From: Streptomycetaceae bacterium
GTDB lineage: Bacteria > Actinomycetota > Actinomycetes > Nanopelagicales > Nanopelagicaceae
Direction of reading: 5' to 3'
DNA length: 64,000 nucleotides
Assembly: GCA_027490815.1 (NCBI GenBank)
Contig: JAIXXJ010000019.1
Coordinates: 186,001 to 250,000, forward strand
The stretch's first letter is position 1. Each line of letters opens with the position of its first letter. This document shows positions 1 through 9,917 of this stretch, piece after piece. A program made the position numbers and the translations under genes. The notes under the pieces are model-generated. The model was not told the origin of the DNA. It ran no database searches and saw only the letters and a program-made list of their open reading frames with translations.

Positions 1-1
1 T

Positions 2-385
2 TTGTTATACGAATCCGATATCCGTGGCACTGATGCTTTGCAAACTTTAGAACAGCGGGATCTGCCAGAGGAAGGCCCATATGCCAGACCAATTCGCGAT
101 TACACACGCGAACTCATATCGGGTGTTGTCGAAAATCGGCGCAAAATTGATGAATTGATCATGACCTATGCCCAGGGTTGGGACATGGATCGTTTGCCGG
201 CAGTTGACAGAAACATTCTAAGAATTGGAATATTCGAAATTCTTTGGAGTACCGCCGTTCCAACGAGTGTGTCTATCGATGAAGCATTAAACCTAGCTAA
301 AGAGTTGTCTAGTGATGAGTCATCAAAATACATCCACGGTGTACTGGGCAGAATTTCATCGCTCAAGGACTCTATTTCGATCTAG
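2..385 (+). CDS. nusB: Transcription antitermination factor NusB (5' end outside window)
   Basis: NusB binds boxA RNA with S10 (NusE) and supports rRNA antitermination. The frame is already open at the first base, so the N-terminus is missing; 127 residues remain. The C-terminal part is typical of the family: a helix with RPIRDYTRELISGVVEN, then DMDRLPAVDRNILRIG and the SIDEALNLAKELSSDESSKYIHGVLGR segment (residues about 91-117) that closes the all-helical NusB fold. It overlaps the 3' end of the convergent bldD by 14 bp, so there is no room for a terminator between them. In actinobacteria nusB commonly neighbours bldD and the pyr operon, as here. Confidence 0.93.
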   Translation: MLYESDIRGTDALQTLEQRDLPEEGPYARPIRDYTRELISGVVENRRKIDELIMTYAQGWDMDRLPAVDRNILRIGIFEILWSTAVPTSVSIDEALNLAKELSSDESSKYIHGVLGRISSLKDSISI

Positions 386-845
386 GAACGCAGAAATCAT
401 CTATACATGACTGAATTTCAGATCCAGTTAACCCTGTGAATAGAGACAGGTTTGTTATGTCAGTCGCCCGGATAGAGATTATCTCCCCATTCCAATCTCC
501 TCTTAGTTTGGTAATTTCTCTTAATACCCGTGTGGTTTTCACAGACTCACGACGTGCACTTTGACCTATCTTTCTTAAGTCAACTGTGATTCGTATCGGT
601 TCTACTCGCTCTGTTTTTTGGGTCAGTATTTCTGATGCTGGAAGTTCATAGACTCTGGCTATCTGTAGAAGTTTGGAAAGACTAATTTGTCTATCTCCTC
701 TTTCGTAACTTCCTAGGGCAACGGCAGTGACTTCGCCCCCTGATTTTTGTTCAACATCGAGTAAGGTCAAGGATCTCTCCTCACGAACACGACGTAACCG
801 TTGGCAAACCTTGTCAACTTCGTCTTGCGTATTTAGATTCTCCAT
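372..845 (-). CDS. bldD: BldD-like transcriptional regulator with c-di-GMP-binding signature
   Basis: A 157-residue regulator. Residues about 8-70 form an XRE-type helix-turn-helix with the BldD-like stretch GSYERGDR. The C-terminal domain carries RGD at 115-117 and RATD at 126-129, which is exactly the RxD-x8-RxxD signature through which Streptomyces BldD binds a c-di-GMP tetramer; spacing and position match that protein almost residue for residue. I chose the ATG at 845 over the GTG at 854 because a TACCGT box lies 7 nt upstream of the ATG, as in other leaderless starts here. The gene is divergent from pyrR and convergent with nusB. Family assignment is firm; the c-di-GMP response is inferred from the motif. 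Confidence 0.9.
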   Translation of the reverse strand: MENLNTQDEVDKVCQRLRRVREERSLTLLDVEQKSGGEVTAVALGSYERGDRQISLSKLLQIARVYELPASEILTQKTERVEPIRITVDLRKIGQSARRESVKTTRVLREITKLRGDWNGEIISIRATDITNLSLFTGLTGSEIQSCIDDFCVPRSK

Positions 846-852
846 GCGAGCC

Positions 853-858
853 ACGGTA
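853..858 (-). promoter_or_regulatory. Predicted -10 box of bldD (leaderless)
   Basis: TACCGT on the minus strand, 7 nt before the ATG at 845. This fits a TANNNT -10 element whose transcript would start at the start codon. Confidence 0.5.
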
Positions 859-911
859 GTCGAGAAGTGCGGCGCGAGTTATGGCTTATCCACAAGAACT
901 TGCGAGGATGC

Positions 912-917
912 TATAGT
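912..917 (+). promoter_or_regulatory. Predicted -10 box of the pyr operon
   Basis: TATAGT lies 52 nt before the pyrR ATG. Transcription from about 924 would give a leader of roughly 46 nt holding the PyrR-binding hairpin. No convincing -35 is visible. Confidence 0.4.
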
Positions 918-938
918 TCGCAGCGCATCCTTTAACAA

Positions 939-956
939 CCCATCCAGAGAGGTGGG
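939..956 (+). promoter_or_regulatory. PyrR-binding RNA hairpin in the pyrR leader
   Basis: CCCA (939-942) pairs with UGGG (953-956) around a loop containing UCCAGAGAGGU. This matches the core of the PyrR recognition consensus ARUCCNGNGAGGYU at 12 of 14 positions. The Shine-Dalgarno AAAGGAG (957-963) starts at the next base, 6 nt before the pyrR ATG. There is no terminator/antiterminator pair, so the layout fits PyrR-dependent translational repression, as described in mycobacteria, rather than Bacillus-type attenuation. Confidence 0.75.
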
Positions 957-969
957 AAAGGAGATTTAA

Positions 970-1506
970 ATGAACGTTGTCCTGTCCGCTGAGGATATTT
1001 CTCGCGCGTTAACCCGCATCTCACACGAAATATTAGAGCGCAATCATGGCTCAACAAATGTTGCTATACTTGGAATTCCAACTCGCGGTGCCCATCTGGC
1101 GCTACGAGTTGCAGAAATAATGGCAAAAATAGAGGGTACGAATATCCCTTGCGGAACACTCGATATAACTTTGCATCGAGATGATCTGAGGTTACGTCCT
1201 CCTCGAGCAATCATGCCAACGTTAATTCCTCAGTCGGGAATTGAAGGCAGAGATGTTGTTCTGATTGATGATGTCCTCTTTTCTGGTCGAACAATTCGAT
1301 CAGCACTAGATGCATTAGGTGAAGTTGGACGCCCAAAAACAGTTCAATTGGCCGTGCTTGTTGATCGTGGCCACCGGGAACTTCCAATTAAGGCCGATTT
1401 TGTTGGAAAGAATTTGCCTTCATCGTTAGATCAATCAGTTCGAGTATCGTTGACAGAGATAGATGGTCGCGATGAAGTTGTTATCGAGAGCCGGAAACAA
1501 CCATGA
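970..1506 (+). CDS. pyrR: Bifunctional pyr operon RNA-binding regulator / uracil phosphoribosyltransferase PyrR
   Basis: PyrR senses UMP/UTP and represses pyr expression by binding leader RNA; it also has weak uracil phosphoribosyltransferase activity. The 178-residue protein is of normal length, with the PRPP-binding loop [13 protein letters not shown] at 96-108. Translation starts at ATG 970 behind a strong AAAGGAG. It is the first gene of an eight-gene operon and overlaps pyrB by 4 bp (ATGA). A hairpin matching the PyrR binding consensus lies directly against its own ribosome-binding site, so it probably controls itself and the downstream genes through translation. Confidence 0.96.
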   Translation: MNVVLSAEDISRALTRISHEILERNHGSTNVAILGIPTRGAHLALRVAEIMAKIEGTNIPCGTLDITLHRDDLRLRPPRAIMPTLIPQSGIEGRDVVLIDDVLFSGRTIRSALDALGEVGRPKTVQLAVLVDRGHRELPIKADFVGKNLPSSLDQSVRVSLTEIDGRDEVVIESRKQP

Positions 1507-2450
1507 AGCACTTACTCTCGATTGCGGACTTAAATCTGCAAGAAGCGATTGGAATTTTAGATACTGCTACAGAGCTTTCCCGCATTAACGATGGTCAGAT
1601 CAAGAAGCTGCCTACTTTGCGCGGAAGAACTGTTGTCAATTTATTTGCGGAGGATTCAACTCGCACAAGAATATCTTTTGAGGCCGCTGCGAAAAGATTA
1701 TCTGCTGACGTAATCAATTTCTCAGCCAAGGGTTCAAGCATTAGTAAGGGAGAGTCACTCAAAGATACCGCCATGACTCTCCAGGCGATGGGCGCAGATG
1801 CCGTAGTTATTCGTCATAGCGCATCAGGTGCTGCTCAAAGGTTGGCCGATAATCAATGGATGTCAGGAGCAGTAATTAATGCCGGTGATGGAACACATGA
1901 GCATCCAAGTCAGGCACTATTAGATGCCTTCACAATACGTAAACATCTAGGCAAAGGTTCTAGCGACTTGCAGGGTCTACACGTTGCAATTGTTGGGGAC
2001 ATACTTCACTCTCGAGTGGCTAGATCAAATGTATTACTTCTTGCGCTCTTAGGAGCAAAAGTAACGTTAGTTGCTCCGCCTACTTTGTTGCCGATAGGCA
2101 TAAAAAAATGGCCTTGTGCTGTCTCCTATGATTTTGACTCGGTTTTGCCATACGTGGATGCAGTGATGATGTTGAGAGTTCAGCAAGAGAGAATGACCGA
2201 GCTTTTCTTTCCTAATGCTCGTGAGTATTCACGATATTACGGATTAAATGCAGAGCGAATGAGAACACTCAAACCAGCTGCACTCATCATGCATCCGGGC
2301 CCAATGAACCGAGGTCTAGAGATATCAGCAGAGGTTGCCGATAGTGCGCGCTCTGTAATCACTGAACAGGTTTCAAATGGTGTGAGCGTTCGAATGGCTA
2401 TCCTCTACGTTCTACTCGCCGGATCTTCGCTTGATGTTGGGAGTTTTTAA
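1503..2450 (+). CDS. pyrB: Aspartate carbamoyltransferase catalytic subunit
   Basis: Condenses carbamoyl phosphate with aspartate to give N-carbamoyl-aspartate, the committed pyrimidine step, in the cytoplasm. The 315-residue chain has the carbamoyl-phosphate motif STRTR at 52-56, HPSQALL at about 134-140 and the C-terminal [12 protein letters not shown]. No regulatory PyrI gene is nearby, as usual in actinobacteria. It overlaps pyrR by 4 bp and ends directly before the pyrC ATG, so the genes are very likely translationally coupled. The segment around residues 200-215 ([14 protein letters not shown]) is a little divergent from common homologues, but catalytic motifs are intact. Confidence 0.96.
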   Translation: MKHLLSIADLNLQEAIGILDTATELSRINDGQIKKLPTLRGRTVVNLFAEDSTRTRISFEAAAKRLSADVINFSAKGSSISKGESLKDTAMTLQAMGADAVVIRHSASGAAQRLADNQWMSGAVINAGDGTHEHPSQALLDAFTIRKHLGKGSSDLQGLHVAIVGDILHSRVARSNVLLLALLGAKVTLVAPPTLLPIGIKKWPCAVSYDFDSVLPYVDAVMMLRVQQERMTELFFPNAREYSRYYGLNAERMRTLKPAALIMHPGPMNRGLEISAEVADSARSVITEQVSNGVSVRMAILYVLLAGSSLDVGSF

Positions 2451-3755
2451 ATGAGCAGCAAATATATTCTTAAGTCAGTAGTCCTTCCTAACGGTGATAA
2501 ACGAGATATCGCAATCGAAGATGGATTTATTTCTGCGGTGAGTCAAAATATTGCTCCGACTTCCCACGTTGTTATCGATACCAAAGGCAGCAGAGTCCTA
2601 CCAGGGCTTGTTGATCTTCATACCCATCTACGTGAACCAGGACGTGAAGACGCGGAAACTGTTCTTACAGGAAGCCGGGCTGGTGCAAAAGGTGGATTCA
2701 CTGCCTTATCTGCCATGGCAAACACATCCCCCGTTGCTGATACAGCAGGAGTTGTAGAACAAGTTTATAGATTGGGACAAGATGCGGGTTATTTGGATGT
2801 CTTTCCCATAGGAGCTGTAACAAAAGGTTTAGTGGGTGAATCACTTTCAGAAATCGGCGCCATGGCTGATTCAATTGCGCGCGTTCGAATTTTTAGTGAT
2901 GATGGAAACTGCGTTTTTGATCCTTTGCTCATGCGAAGAGCACTTGAATATGTGAAAAAATTTGGGGGAGTGATCGCACAGCATGCTCAAGACCCTCGGC
3001 TAACTGTTGGCTCCCAGATGAATGAAGGAGAGATCTCAGCACGCCTCGGACTTAAAGGTTGGCCTGCTGTTGCAGAAGAGGCGATTATTGCTCGAGATGT
3101 GCTGCTGGCAGATCACGTGAAATCTCGACTGCATATATGTCATGTCACTACAGCCGGTGGTGTCGAGATTATTCGATGGGCAAAACAACGCGGTATAGAC
3201 GTTACTGCCGAAGTGACCCCGCATCATCTTTTATTGACCGATGAACTTACAACTTCTTATGACCCAATCTTTAAAGTTAACCCACCTCTTCGAACAAGTG
3301 ATGATGTGCATGCTTTGCGCGAAGCATTAGCCGAAGGAGTCATCGACATAGTCGCAACAGATCATGCACCGCATCCTGTTGAATCAAAAGAGTGCGAATG
3401 GCAAGAAGCATCCTTTGGCATGTTGGGACTAGAAACTGCATTATCGATTGTTCAAAAAACCATGGTGGAAACGCAGCTAATGACGTGGGAGCAGGTTGCC
3501 GACCGTATGTCACTAGCCCCGGCACGAATAGGTGGTTATAAGAATCAGGGTCAAGAGATCGCAGTTGGCTCGGCGGCAAACCTTGTAGTGATCGATCCCT
3601 CAAAAAATTGGCAAGTGGACCGTGATTTAACTATGTCAAAGGCCACAAATACTCCCTACCATGGGCTCACTCTTCCTGGAGTGATCACGCATACTTTTTA
3701 CGAAGGTAGAGCTACTGTGATTGATTCGGTCGTTCAAAAGATTGGGGATGTGTGA
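2451..3755 (+). CDS. pyrC: Dihydroorotase (class I, zinc-dependent)
   Basis: Cyclises N-carbamoyl-aspartate to dihydroorotate. The 434-residue length and motifs are those of the large class I enzyme: DLHTHLREPG with zinc ligands H57 and H59, the DDGNCVFD region, HICHVTT, and the catalytic ATDHAPH near residue 303. It starts on the base after the pyrB stop and its TGA overlaps the carA start, so it sits inside the tight pyr operon. Confidence 0.96.
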   Translation: MSSKYILKSVVLPNGDKRDIAIEDGFISAVSQNIAPTSHVVIDTKGSRVLPGLVDLHTHLREPGREDAETVLTGSRAGAKGGFTALSAMANTSPVADTAGVVEQVYRLGQDAGYLDVFPIGAVTKGLVGESLSEIGAMADSIARVRIFSDDGNCVFDPLLMRRALEYVKKFGGVIAQHAQDPRLTVGSQMNEGEISARLGLKGWPAVAEEAIIARDVLLADHVKSRLHICHVTTAGGVEIIRWAKQRGIDVTAEVTPHHLLLTDELTTSYDPIFKVNPPLRTSDDVHALREALAEGVIDIVATDHAPHPVESKECEWQEASFGMLGLETALSIVQKTMVETQLMTWEQVADRMSLAPARIGGYKNQGQEIAVGSAANLVVIDPSKNWQVDRDLTMSKATNTPYHGLTLPGVITHTFYEGRATVIDSVVQKIGDV

Positions 3756-4876
3756 TGAGTAGTGCATATCTCGTCTTTGATGACGGTCGAATTTTCGAAG
3801 GTCTAAGCTGGGCGGCGACAGGAAAAACATTTGGCGAAGCAGTTTTTCAAACCGGCATGACTGGGTATCAAGAAACTTTGACTGATCCTTCATATCGAAA
3901 ACAAATTGTGATCATGACAGCGCCACACATCGGTAACACAGGGGTTAACAAAGAAGATAACGAATCTGAGAAGATCTGGGTCGCAGGTTTTGTTGTCCGC
4001 AATCCCTCTTCACTCTCATCTAATTGGCGGTCACACCAAAGCTTAGAATCAGAATTGGTTGAACAAGGAATTATTGGAATTCAAGGGGTAGATACCCGCG
4101 CAATCACGCGCCATATTCGCGACCGAGGGGCGATGCGTGTTGGAATATTCTCCGACCTCAACCTTTCCCGTGAAGAGATGGTTGTGGAAGTTCGAAAGAT
4201 TCCAGCAATGGCGGGATCAAATTTAGTTGAAGATGTTTCAACCAAACAGAGCTACATAGTTGAACCTATCGGGCCAAAACGTTTTGTTGTTGCCGCTCTG
4301 GATCTAGGTATTAAGAAGGCCACACCAAAAGGTCTATCAGAGCGTGGAGTTCAAGTTAATGTGATGCCATTTAACTCCACGGTTGAACAGATTCTTGCAA
4401 TTAAACCAGATGGTGTTTTTCTTTCCAATGGCCCTGGCGATCCGTCCACCATGGGAGATGTAGTTGAAACGGTGCGCGCACTGCTATTAGAAGAGATTCC
4501 GATTTTCGGAATATGTTTTGGTCATCAAATACTTGGAAGAGCTCTTGGTTTTGAAACTTACAAGTTAGCCTTTGGACACCGCGGCATCAACCAACCGGTC
4601 ATGGACAAGACTTCGGGTAAAGTTGAAATCACAGCACACAATCATGGTTTTGCAGTGCAAGCACCAATTGATATGGAGTTCTCTACCGTGTATGGGAGGG
4701 GAGAAGTAACTCACTTCTGTCTAAATGATGGTGTTGTTGAAGGTCTAGCTTTATTAGAACGTCCAGTATTTTCTGTTCAATATCATCCTGAGGCTGCGGC
4801 TGGGCCGCATGATGCAGCTTATCTTTTTGATCGCTTTATAGAATTGATGATGAAATCCCAGCAGGTGATCGCCTAA
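3755..4876 (+). CDS. carA: Carbamoyl-phosphate synthase small (glutaminase) chain
   Basis: Hydrolyses glutamine and channels ammonia to CarB. After an N-terminal CPSase small-chain domain ([14 protein letters not shown]), the C-terminal class I amidotransferase domain has the nucleophile motif FGICFGHQ, the HNHGFAV loop and the His/Glu pair in QYHPEA. I prefer ATG 3755, which overlaps the pyrC stop as TGATG, over an in-frame GTG one codon earlier; this gives 373 residues. Its stop overlaps the carB start (TAATG). Confidence 0.96.
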   Translation: MSSAYLVFDDGRIFEGLSWAATGKTFGEAVFQTGMTGYQETLTDPSYRKQIVIMTAPHIGNTGVNKEDNESEKIWVAGFVVRNPSSLSSNWRSHQSLESELVEQGIIGIQGVDTRAITRHIRDRGAMRVGIFSDLNLSREEMVVEVRKIPAMAGSNLVEDVSTKQSYIVEPIGPKRFVVAALDLGIKKATPKGLSERGVQVNVMPFNSTVEQILAIKPDGVFLSNGPGDPSTMGDVVETVRALLLEEIPIFGICFGHQILGRALGFETYKLAFGHRGINQPVMDKTSGKVEITAHNHGFAVQAPIDMEFSTVYGRGEVTHFCLNDGVVEGLALLERPVFSVQYHPEAAAGPHDAAYLFDRFIELMMKSQQVIA

Positions 4877-7800
4877 TGCCTTTAGATCCATCCATCAAAT
4901 CAGTTTTGGTTATTGGTTCAGGTCCAATTGTTATTGGGCAAGCTTGCGAGTTTGATTATTCCGGAACTCAAGCATGCCGCGTACTGAGGGCCGAAGGCAT
5001 TCGAGTAATTCTGATTAACTCTAACCCTGCAACAATAATGACAGATCCAGAATTTGCAGATGCGACTTTCATCGAACCGATCACACCAGAGATAATTGAA
5101 AAGATCATCGTTCAAGAAAAACCCGATGCCGTCCTTGCCACTCTTGGTGGCCAAACTGCACTCAATGCGGCGATCGCTCTCTTTGAGCGTGGAACGCTAG
5201 CCAAATACGGGGTGCGTCTAATTGGCGCCGATGTTGAAGCAATTCACCGCGGCGAAAATCGTGATTTGTTTAGAGGCATTGTGGAAAAGGTTGGCGGAGA
5301 GTCGGCTAAATCTAGAATTTGTCATACTATGGATCAAATACTTGCTGCAGTTGCAGAATTGAATTACCCAGTCGTTGTACGTCCATCTTTTACTATGGGT
5401 GGACTTGGTTCTGGCATCGCCTTCAATGAGTCTGAATTACGCCAAATTGCAGGTGCCGGTTTAAGGCATAGTCCTACTTCTGAAGTCTTGCTGGAAGAAT
5501 CAATAATCGGTTGGAAAGAGTATGAGTTAGAAGTCATGCGTGATCATAAAGATAATGTGGTTATTGTCTGTTCAATTGAAAATTTAGATCCTATGGGGGT
5601 TCATACAGGTGACTCAATCACGGTTGCTCCTGCAATGACATTGACGGATGTTGAATACCAAAAACTACGTGATTTATCGATTGACATTATTCGAGAAGTT
5701 GGAGTTGAAACCGGAGGCTGCAATATTCAATATGCAGTTAACCCCGCAAATGGAAGAGTTATTGTTATTGAGATGAATCCAAGAGTTTCTAGATCCAGTG
5801 CTTTGGCATCGAAGGCAACTGGGTTTCCCATTGCAAAGATCGCAACAAAGCTTGCGATTGGTTATTCGCTAGATGAGATCCAAAATGACATCACTAAGGT
5901 AACCCCGGCTTCTTTTGAACCAACTTTGGATTACGTAGTTGTTAAAGTTCCTCGCTTTGCCTTTGAAAAGTTTGCTGATGCCGATCCTAGGTTAACAACG
6001 ACCATGAAAAGTGTTGGTGAGGCGATGGCGATAGGACGCTCATTCTCAGAAGCTCTAATGAAGGCACTACGTTCTCTGGAACGCAAAGAGGCGATTTTCA
6101 GCTGGCCAACGGTTTCAGACGATGAACTAAGTGATCTTATGTCAGCCATGAAAACTCCAACAGAATACAGACTCCAGCAAGTACAAAAAGCTATGTGGGC
6201 CGGTGCAAACACAGAAGAGATTCATGCCGCGACAAAAATAGATCCTTGGTATTTATACCAAATCGCGCTCATTAACCAACAAGCGCGTCTGATTTCTCAG
6301 CCAGGTGAGTTCACAGAGAAGTTATTGCGCAAAGCTAAGAGCGATGGTTTCTCAGATTCTCAAATTGCCTTACTTAGGAATACTTCTGAGGAAGAAATTA
6401 GAAATCTGCGACACCGTTTAGGTGTTCGTCCAGTTTTTAAAACGGTTGATACTTGTGCTGCAGAATTTGAGGCATTCACTCCTTACTTCTATTCAAGTTA
6501 TGAAGAAGAAACTGAGGTTGGATCGCGCTCAAACCCAGCTGTAATCATTCTTGGCAGTGGTCCGAATCGAATTGGGCAAGGTATCGAGTTTGACTATTCA
6601 TGTGTTCATGCCTCTTTTGCATTACGCGAAGCTGGGTATGACACGATAATGATTAACTGTAATCCTGAAACTGTTTCAACCGATTATGACACTAGCAGTC
6701 GCTTGTATTTTGAGCCTCTAACTCTTGAAGATGTGCTCGAGGTTATTCACGCCGAAACTCAGGCCGGTCCTGTTTTGGGTGTTATCACTCAACTGGGTGG
6801 TCAAACACCCCTTGGTTTAGCTGCGGCATTGAAGGCTAATGGAGTTTCAATTTTGGGTACTTCACCTGAAGCAATTAATTTAGCTGAAGAGCGCGGTGCA
6901 TTTGGAGCAGTTCTTCAGCAACAATCACTTAAGGCCCCTCAGTTCGGAATGGCGTCAACTCAGTTAGAAGCGCAATCTATTGCACAAAATATTGGCTATC
7001 CCGTGCTTGTTCGTCCTTCATTTGTTCTCGGGGGACGAGGTATGGAGATTGTCTATGATGATGATTCATTAGCTGGCTTTATTACACGTGCAACACAGAT
7101 AACACCTGATCATCCAGTACTCGTTGATCGCTTTTTAGACAATGCAATTGAGATAGATGTAGACGCACTGTATGACGGAAATGAGCTTTTCTTGGGTGGA
7201 ATCATGGAACACATTGAGGAGGCAGGAGTCCACAGCGGCGACAGTGCCTGTGTTTTACCATCATTAACGATTACATCAGATCAAAGGAAAGAGATACGGG
7301 TAGCAACGGAAAAAATAGCTCGTGGTGTTGGAGTAAGGGGCTTGATTAACATTCAGTTTGCAATTGAACACAATGTTCTTTATGTACTGGAAGCTAATCC
7401 TCGTGCTTCACGAACCGTTCCCTTTGTAAGCAAAGCCACGGGTGTGGCACTTGCTAAAGCAGCGGCAATGATTTCAGTTGGAAAATCTATTTCGCAGCTC
7501 CGCGATTTGGGTATGTTGCCGTCAACTGGTGATGGTCTCACGCATGGCATTTCCGTCAAAGAGGCGGTGTTGCCTTGGAACCGATTCCGTAGAACTGATG
7601 GAAGAGGAGTGGACGCAGTACTTGGACCTGAAATGAGATCTACGGGTGAAGTAATGGGTATAGCGCCAACATTCGGGGAAAGTTACGCCAAATCTCAAAT
7701 TGCATCCTTTGGGCCTCTGCCAAAATCTGGAACCGTATTCATTTCGCTGGCCGACAAAGATAAGGCGTCAGGAATTGAACCATCGAAAGGTTTTGCTGCA

Positions 7801-8136
7801 TTGGGTTTTCGAATTCTTGCAACAGATGGCACAGCTCAGTTTCTTCGATCAAGGGGATTAAATCCAACGACAGTTCGTAAAAATTCTGAGGGCACTGGTC
7901 CATTGGGTGAAAAAACGATCGTTGAGATGATGAATAACGGGGAGATAGATCTAGTTATCAATACGCCCGTAGGACGTGGTACTCGTGAAGATGGATGGGC
8001 CATTCGTACTGCTGCGATTCAACGTTCAATTCCTTGTATAACAACAATTGCTGGCTTTAGTGCAGCTGTTCAAGGAATTAAGTTCCTCCAAGGCTCTACA
8101 TCGAGTATTAAGTCTTTACAGAAATGGTTAGCATAA
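4876..8136 (+). CDS. carB: Carbamoyl-phosphate synthase large chain
   Basis: Makes carbamoyl phosphate from bicarbonate, ATP and CarA-delivered ammonia, feeding both pyrimidine and arginine synthesis. At 1086 residues it is full length, with two homologous ATP-grasp halves: the first opens [21 protein letters not shown], the second [19 protein letters not shown] near residue 556. An oligomerisation segment separates them, and an MGS-like C-terminal allosteric domain starts near 950 ([11 protein letters not shown]). Start and stop abut carA and pyrK without gaps. Confidence 0.97.
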   Translation: MPLDPSIKSVLVIGSGPIVIGQACEFDYSGTQACRVLRAEGIRVILINSNPATIMTDPEFADATFIEPITPEIIEKIIVQEKPDAVLATLGGQTALNAAIALFERGTLAKYGVRLIGADVEAIHRGENRDLFRGIVEKVGGESAKSRICHTMDQILAAVAELNYPVVVRPSFTMGGLGSGIAFNESELRQIAGAGLRHSPTSEVLLEESIIGWKEYELEVMRDHKDNVVIVCSIENLDPMGVHTGDSITVAPAMTLTDVEYQKLRDLSIDIIREVGVETGGCNIQYAVNPANGRVIVIEMNPRVSRSSALASKATGFPIAKIATKLAIGYSLDEIQNDITKVTPASFEPTLDYVVVKVPRFAFEKFADADPRLTTTMKSVGEAMAIGRSFSEALMKALRSLERKEAIFSWPTVSDDELSDLMSAMKTPTEYRLQQVQKAMWAGANTEEIHAATKIDPWYLYQIALINQQARLISQPGEFTEKLLRKAKSDGFSDSQIALLRNTSEEEIRNLRHRLGVRPVFKTVDTCAAEFEAFTPYFYSSYEEETEVGSRSNPAVIILGSGPNRIGQGIEFDYSCVHASFALREAGYDTIMINCNPETVSTDYDTSSRLYFEPLTLEDVLEVIHAETQAGPVLGVITQLGGQTPLGLAAALKANGVSILGTSPEAINLAEERGAFGAVLQQQSLKAPQFGMASTQLEAQSIAQNIGYPVLVRPSFVLGGRGMEIVYDDDSLAGFITRATQITPDHPVLVDRFLDNAIEIDVDALYDGNELFLGGIMEHIEEAGVHSGDSACVLPSLTITSDQRKEIRVATEKIARGVGVRGLINIQFAIEHNVLYVLEANPRASRTVPFVSKATGVALAKAAAMISVGKSISQLRDLGMLPSTGDGLTHGISVKEAVLPWNRFRRTDGRGVDAVLGPEMRSTGEVMGIAPTFGESYAKSQIASFGPLPKSGTVFISLADKDKASGIEPSKGFAALGFRILATDGTAQFLRSRGLNPTTVRKNSEGTGPLGEKTIVEMMNNGEIDLVINTPVGRGTREDGWAIRTAAIQRSIPCITTIAGFSAAVQGIKFLQGSTSSIKSLQKWLA

Positions 8137-8973
8137 GTGAGTCCAATAAATAAGAATGCTAAACAGGTATTGGCTCCGGTAGCATCAAATAAACGCGTCG
8201 GTATCTATCATCAGATTATCGTAAACATTGGCGATCTTGCTCAAAAGTGTAAGCCAGGTAACTTTGTTGCAATACAGGTCGGCGGGGATAACTCTGCTCT
8301 TGTTTTAAGACGTGCATTTGCGATTTCCAGAGTCTCAACTTCTTCTGCCACGGGCGGAACAATGGAGTTAATTGTTGCCCCGCATGGCCAGGGAAGCACG
8401 TGGCTGTGCAATCGCGTCGAAGGGGATTTAATCGACATCGTCGTCCCATTGGGAACGGCCTTCGGAGTTCCTACGGAACCGGTTCCAGTTTTATTAGTTG
8501 GCGGTGGCTACGGTTCTGCGCCTCTTTTTGGTTTAGCTGAGGTGTTAAATGCCCGTGGATCTCGCGTTGACATGATTCTGGGTGCAAGTACGTCCTCGAA
8601 TATTTATGCTCCGATGGAAGGCAAGCGCGCAGTAAATACTATGCGTATCTACACCGAAGACGGTTCTGCTGGCCAAACTGGTCGCGTGACAGATCATTTG
8701 TATGAGCAAATAAGAGATTTGAATATTGCAGTTGTCTACTCCTGCGGTCCCATGTCAATGCTCTCGGCGATTACAACGATCACAAAAGCACTAGATGTCG
8801 TTCATCAATGTTCTGTTGAAGAATCCATGGCGTGCGGAATAGGAATATGCATGACTTGCGTCTTACCTGTCGAAGGTGAAGACGGATCAATCTCGATGTT
8901 GCGATCGTGCATAGATGGACCAGTTATGGATGGATCACTGGTGAGTTGGAACCAGGTCGGAAAAACTCTATGA
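8137..8973 (+). CDS. pyrK: Dihydroorotate dehydrogenase electron-transfer subunit PyrK
   Basis: Partner of class 1B PyrD: an FAD and [2Fe-2S] protein that passes electrons from dihydroorotate oxidation to NAD+. The 278-residue chain has a ferredoxin-reductase-like FAD domain, the nucleotide-binding VGGGYGSAPLFGLAEVL near 115-131, and a C-terminal cluster site CGIGICMTC followed by a fourth cysteine in RSCIDGP. It uses a GTG start immediately after the carB stop and overlaps pyrD by 4 bp (ATGA). Its presence makes the downstream PyrD an NAD-linked rather than quinone-linked enzyme. Confidence 0.93.
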   Translation: MSPINKNAKQVLAPVASNKRVGIYHQIIVNIGDLAQKCKPGNFVAIQVGGDNSALVLRRAFAISRVSTSSATGGTMELIVAPHGQGSTWLCNRVEGDLIDIVVPLGTAFGVPTEPVPVLLVGGGYGSAPLFGLAEVLNARGSRVDMILGASTSSNIYAPMEGKRAVNTMRIYTEDGSAGQTGRVTDHLYEQIRDLNIAVVYSCGPMSMLSAITTITKALDVVHQCSVEESMACGIGICMTCVLPVEGEDGSISMLRSCIDGPVMDGSLVSWNQVGKTL

Positions 8974-9917
8974 CCGCGATCGATTTTTCCACGACAATCG
9001 GCCATGCTTGGTTTCCTGCGCCAACATTTACTGCAAGTGGATGCGCCAGCTCTGGGCGAGAACTTGCTCAATTTTTTCCACTTCGAGAAATGGGTGGAGT
9101 AGTAACTAAATCTGTCATGTCTCGCATGCGACCTGGTCGCCCGACTCCTCGAATGGCTGAAACACCAAGTGGCATGCTTAATTCAATTGGTTTGCAGGGG
9201 CCTGGAATCGATGCATTTCTAGCTCAAGACATTTCTTACCTTGTGGAGCAGAAAGCTAGAGTTATTGTTTCTATAGCCGGTGAAACAGTGGAAGAGTATT
9301 CGACCCTGGCAAGAAAGCTACGTTCTGTCTCAGGCATCAGCGCCGTTGAAGTTAACATTTCTTGTCCTAATGTAGAAAACCGAGGACTAGTTTTTGCGTG
9401 TGATCCAGATGCCTCTCGACGAGTAATCGATGGAGTTCGAAGAACTCTAGGGGGAGAGCTACCGATAATTGCCAAACTTTCACCAGATGTTACAGATCTG
9501 GTTTCAATTGCTCGCGGAGTCGTTGATGCAGGCGCAGACGGTTTGGCCTTGATAAATACGGTTCTGGGAATGGTTATAAATGTCAACACAATGCGTCCCC
9601 ATCTCGGTGGAAAAACTGGTGGACTTTCTGGACCTGCGATCAGACCGATAGCAGTGCGCGCCGTTTACCAAGTTCATGCTGCATTACCAAAAATACCGAT
9701 TTTAGGTATGGGTGGCATTGCAAACGGAAAAGACGCTTTTGAGATGATTTTGGCAGGAGCAAGCGGCGTATCCATCGGTACTGCCAGTTTTGGAAATCCA
9801 ACTGCGATTATGTCGATTCAAAGTGAATTAAAGCAGTTACTTATCGACCGAGGATTTAAGTCGCTCAAGGATGCTGTTGGTTATGCCCATCGCGAAGAAG
9901 GTGTGACACGTGAGTAA
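8970..9917 (+). CDS. pyrD: Dihydroorotate dehydrogenase, class 1B catalytic subunit
   Basis: FMN enzyme oxidising dihydroorotate to orotate. The 315-residue chain lacks the N-terminal membrane helix of class 2 enzymes. It contains the active-site loop NISCPNVENRG with the catalytic cysteine of class 1 enzymes, plus the FMN-phosphate segment GMGGIANGKDAFEMILAGAS near the C-terminus. The start is the ATG at 8970 in an ATGA overlap with pyrK; an upstream in-frame extension would run inside pyrK and has no homology. It overlaps pyrF by 8 bp. Confidence 0.94.
   Translation: MTAIDFSTTIGHAWFPAPTFTASGCASSGRELAQFFPLREMGGVVTKSVMSRMRPGRPTPRMAETPSGMLNSIGLQGPGIDAFLAQDISYLVEQKARVIVSIAGETVEEYSTLARKLRSVSGISAVEVNISCPNVENRGLVFACDPDASRRVIDGVRRTLGGELPIIAKLSPDVTDLVSIARGVVDAGADGLALINTVLGMVINVNTMRPHLGGKTGGLSGPAIRPIAVRAVYQVHAALPKIPILGMGGIANGKDAFEMILAGASGVSIGTASFGNPTAIMSIQSELKQLLIDRGFKSLKDAVGYAHREEGVTRE

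Noticed and set aside
886-894. Perfect DnaA-box nonamer TTATCCACA in the bldD-pyrR gap
   Set aside because: No other DnaA box, AT-rich unwinding element, dnaA or dnaN was noticed near it. One such nonamer in 64 kb is expected by chance, so it is not called an origin.
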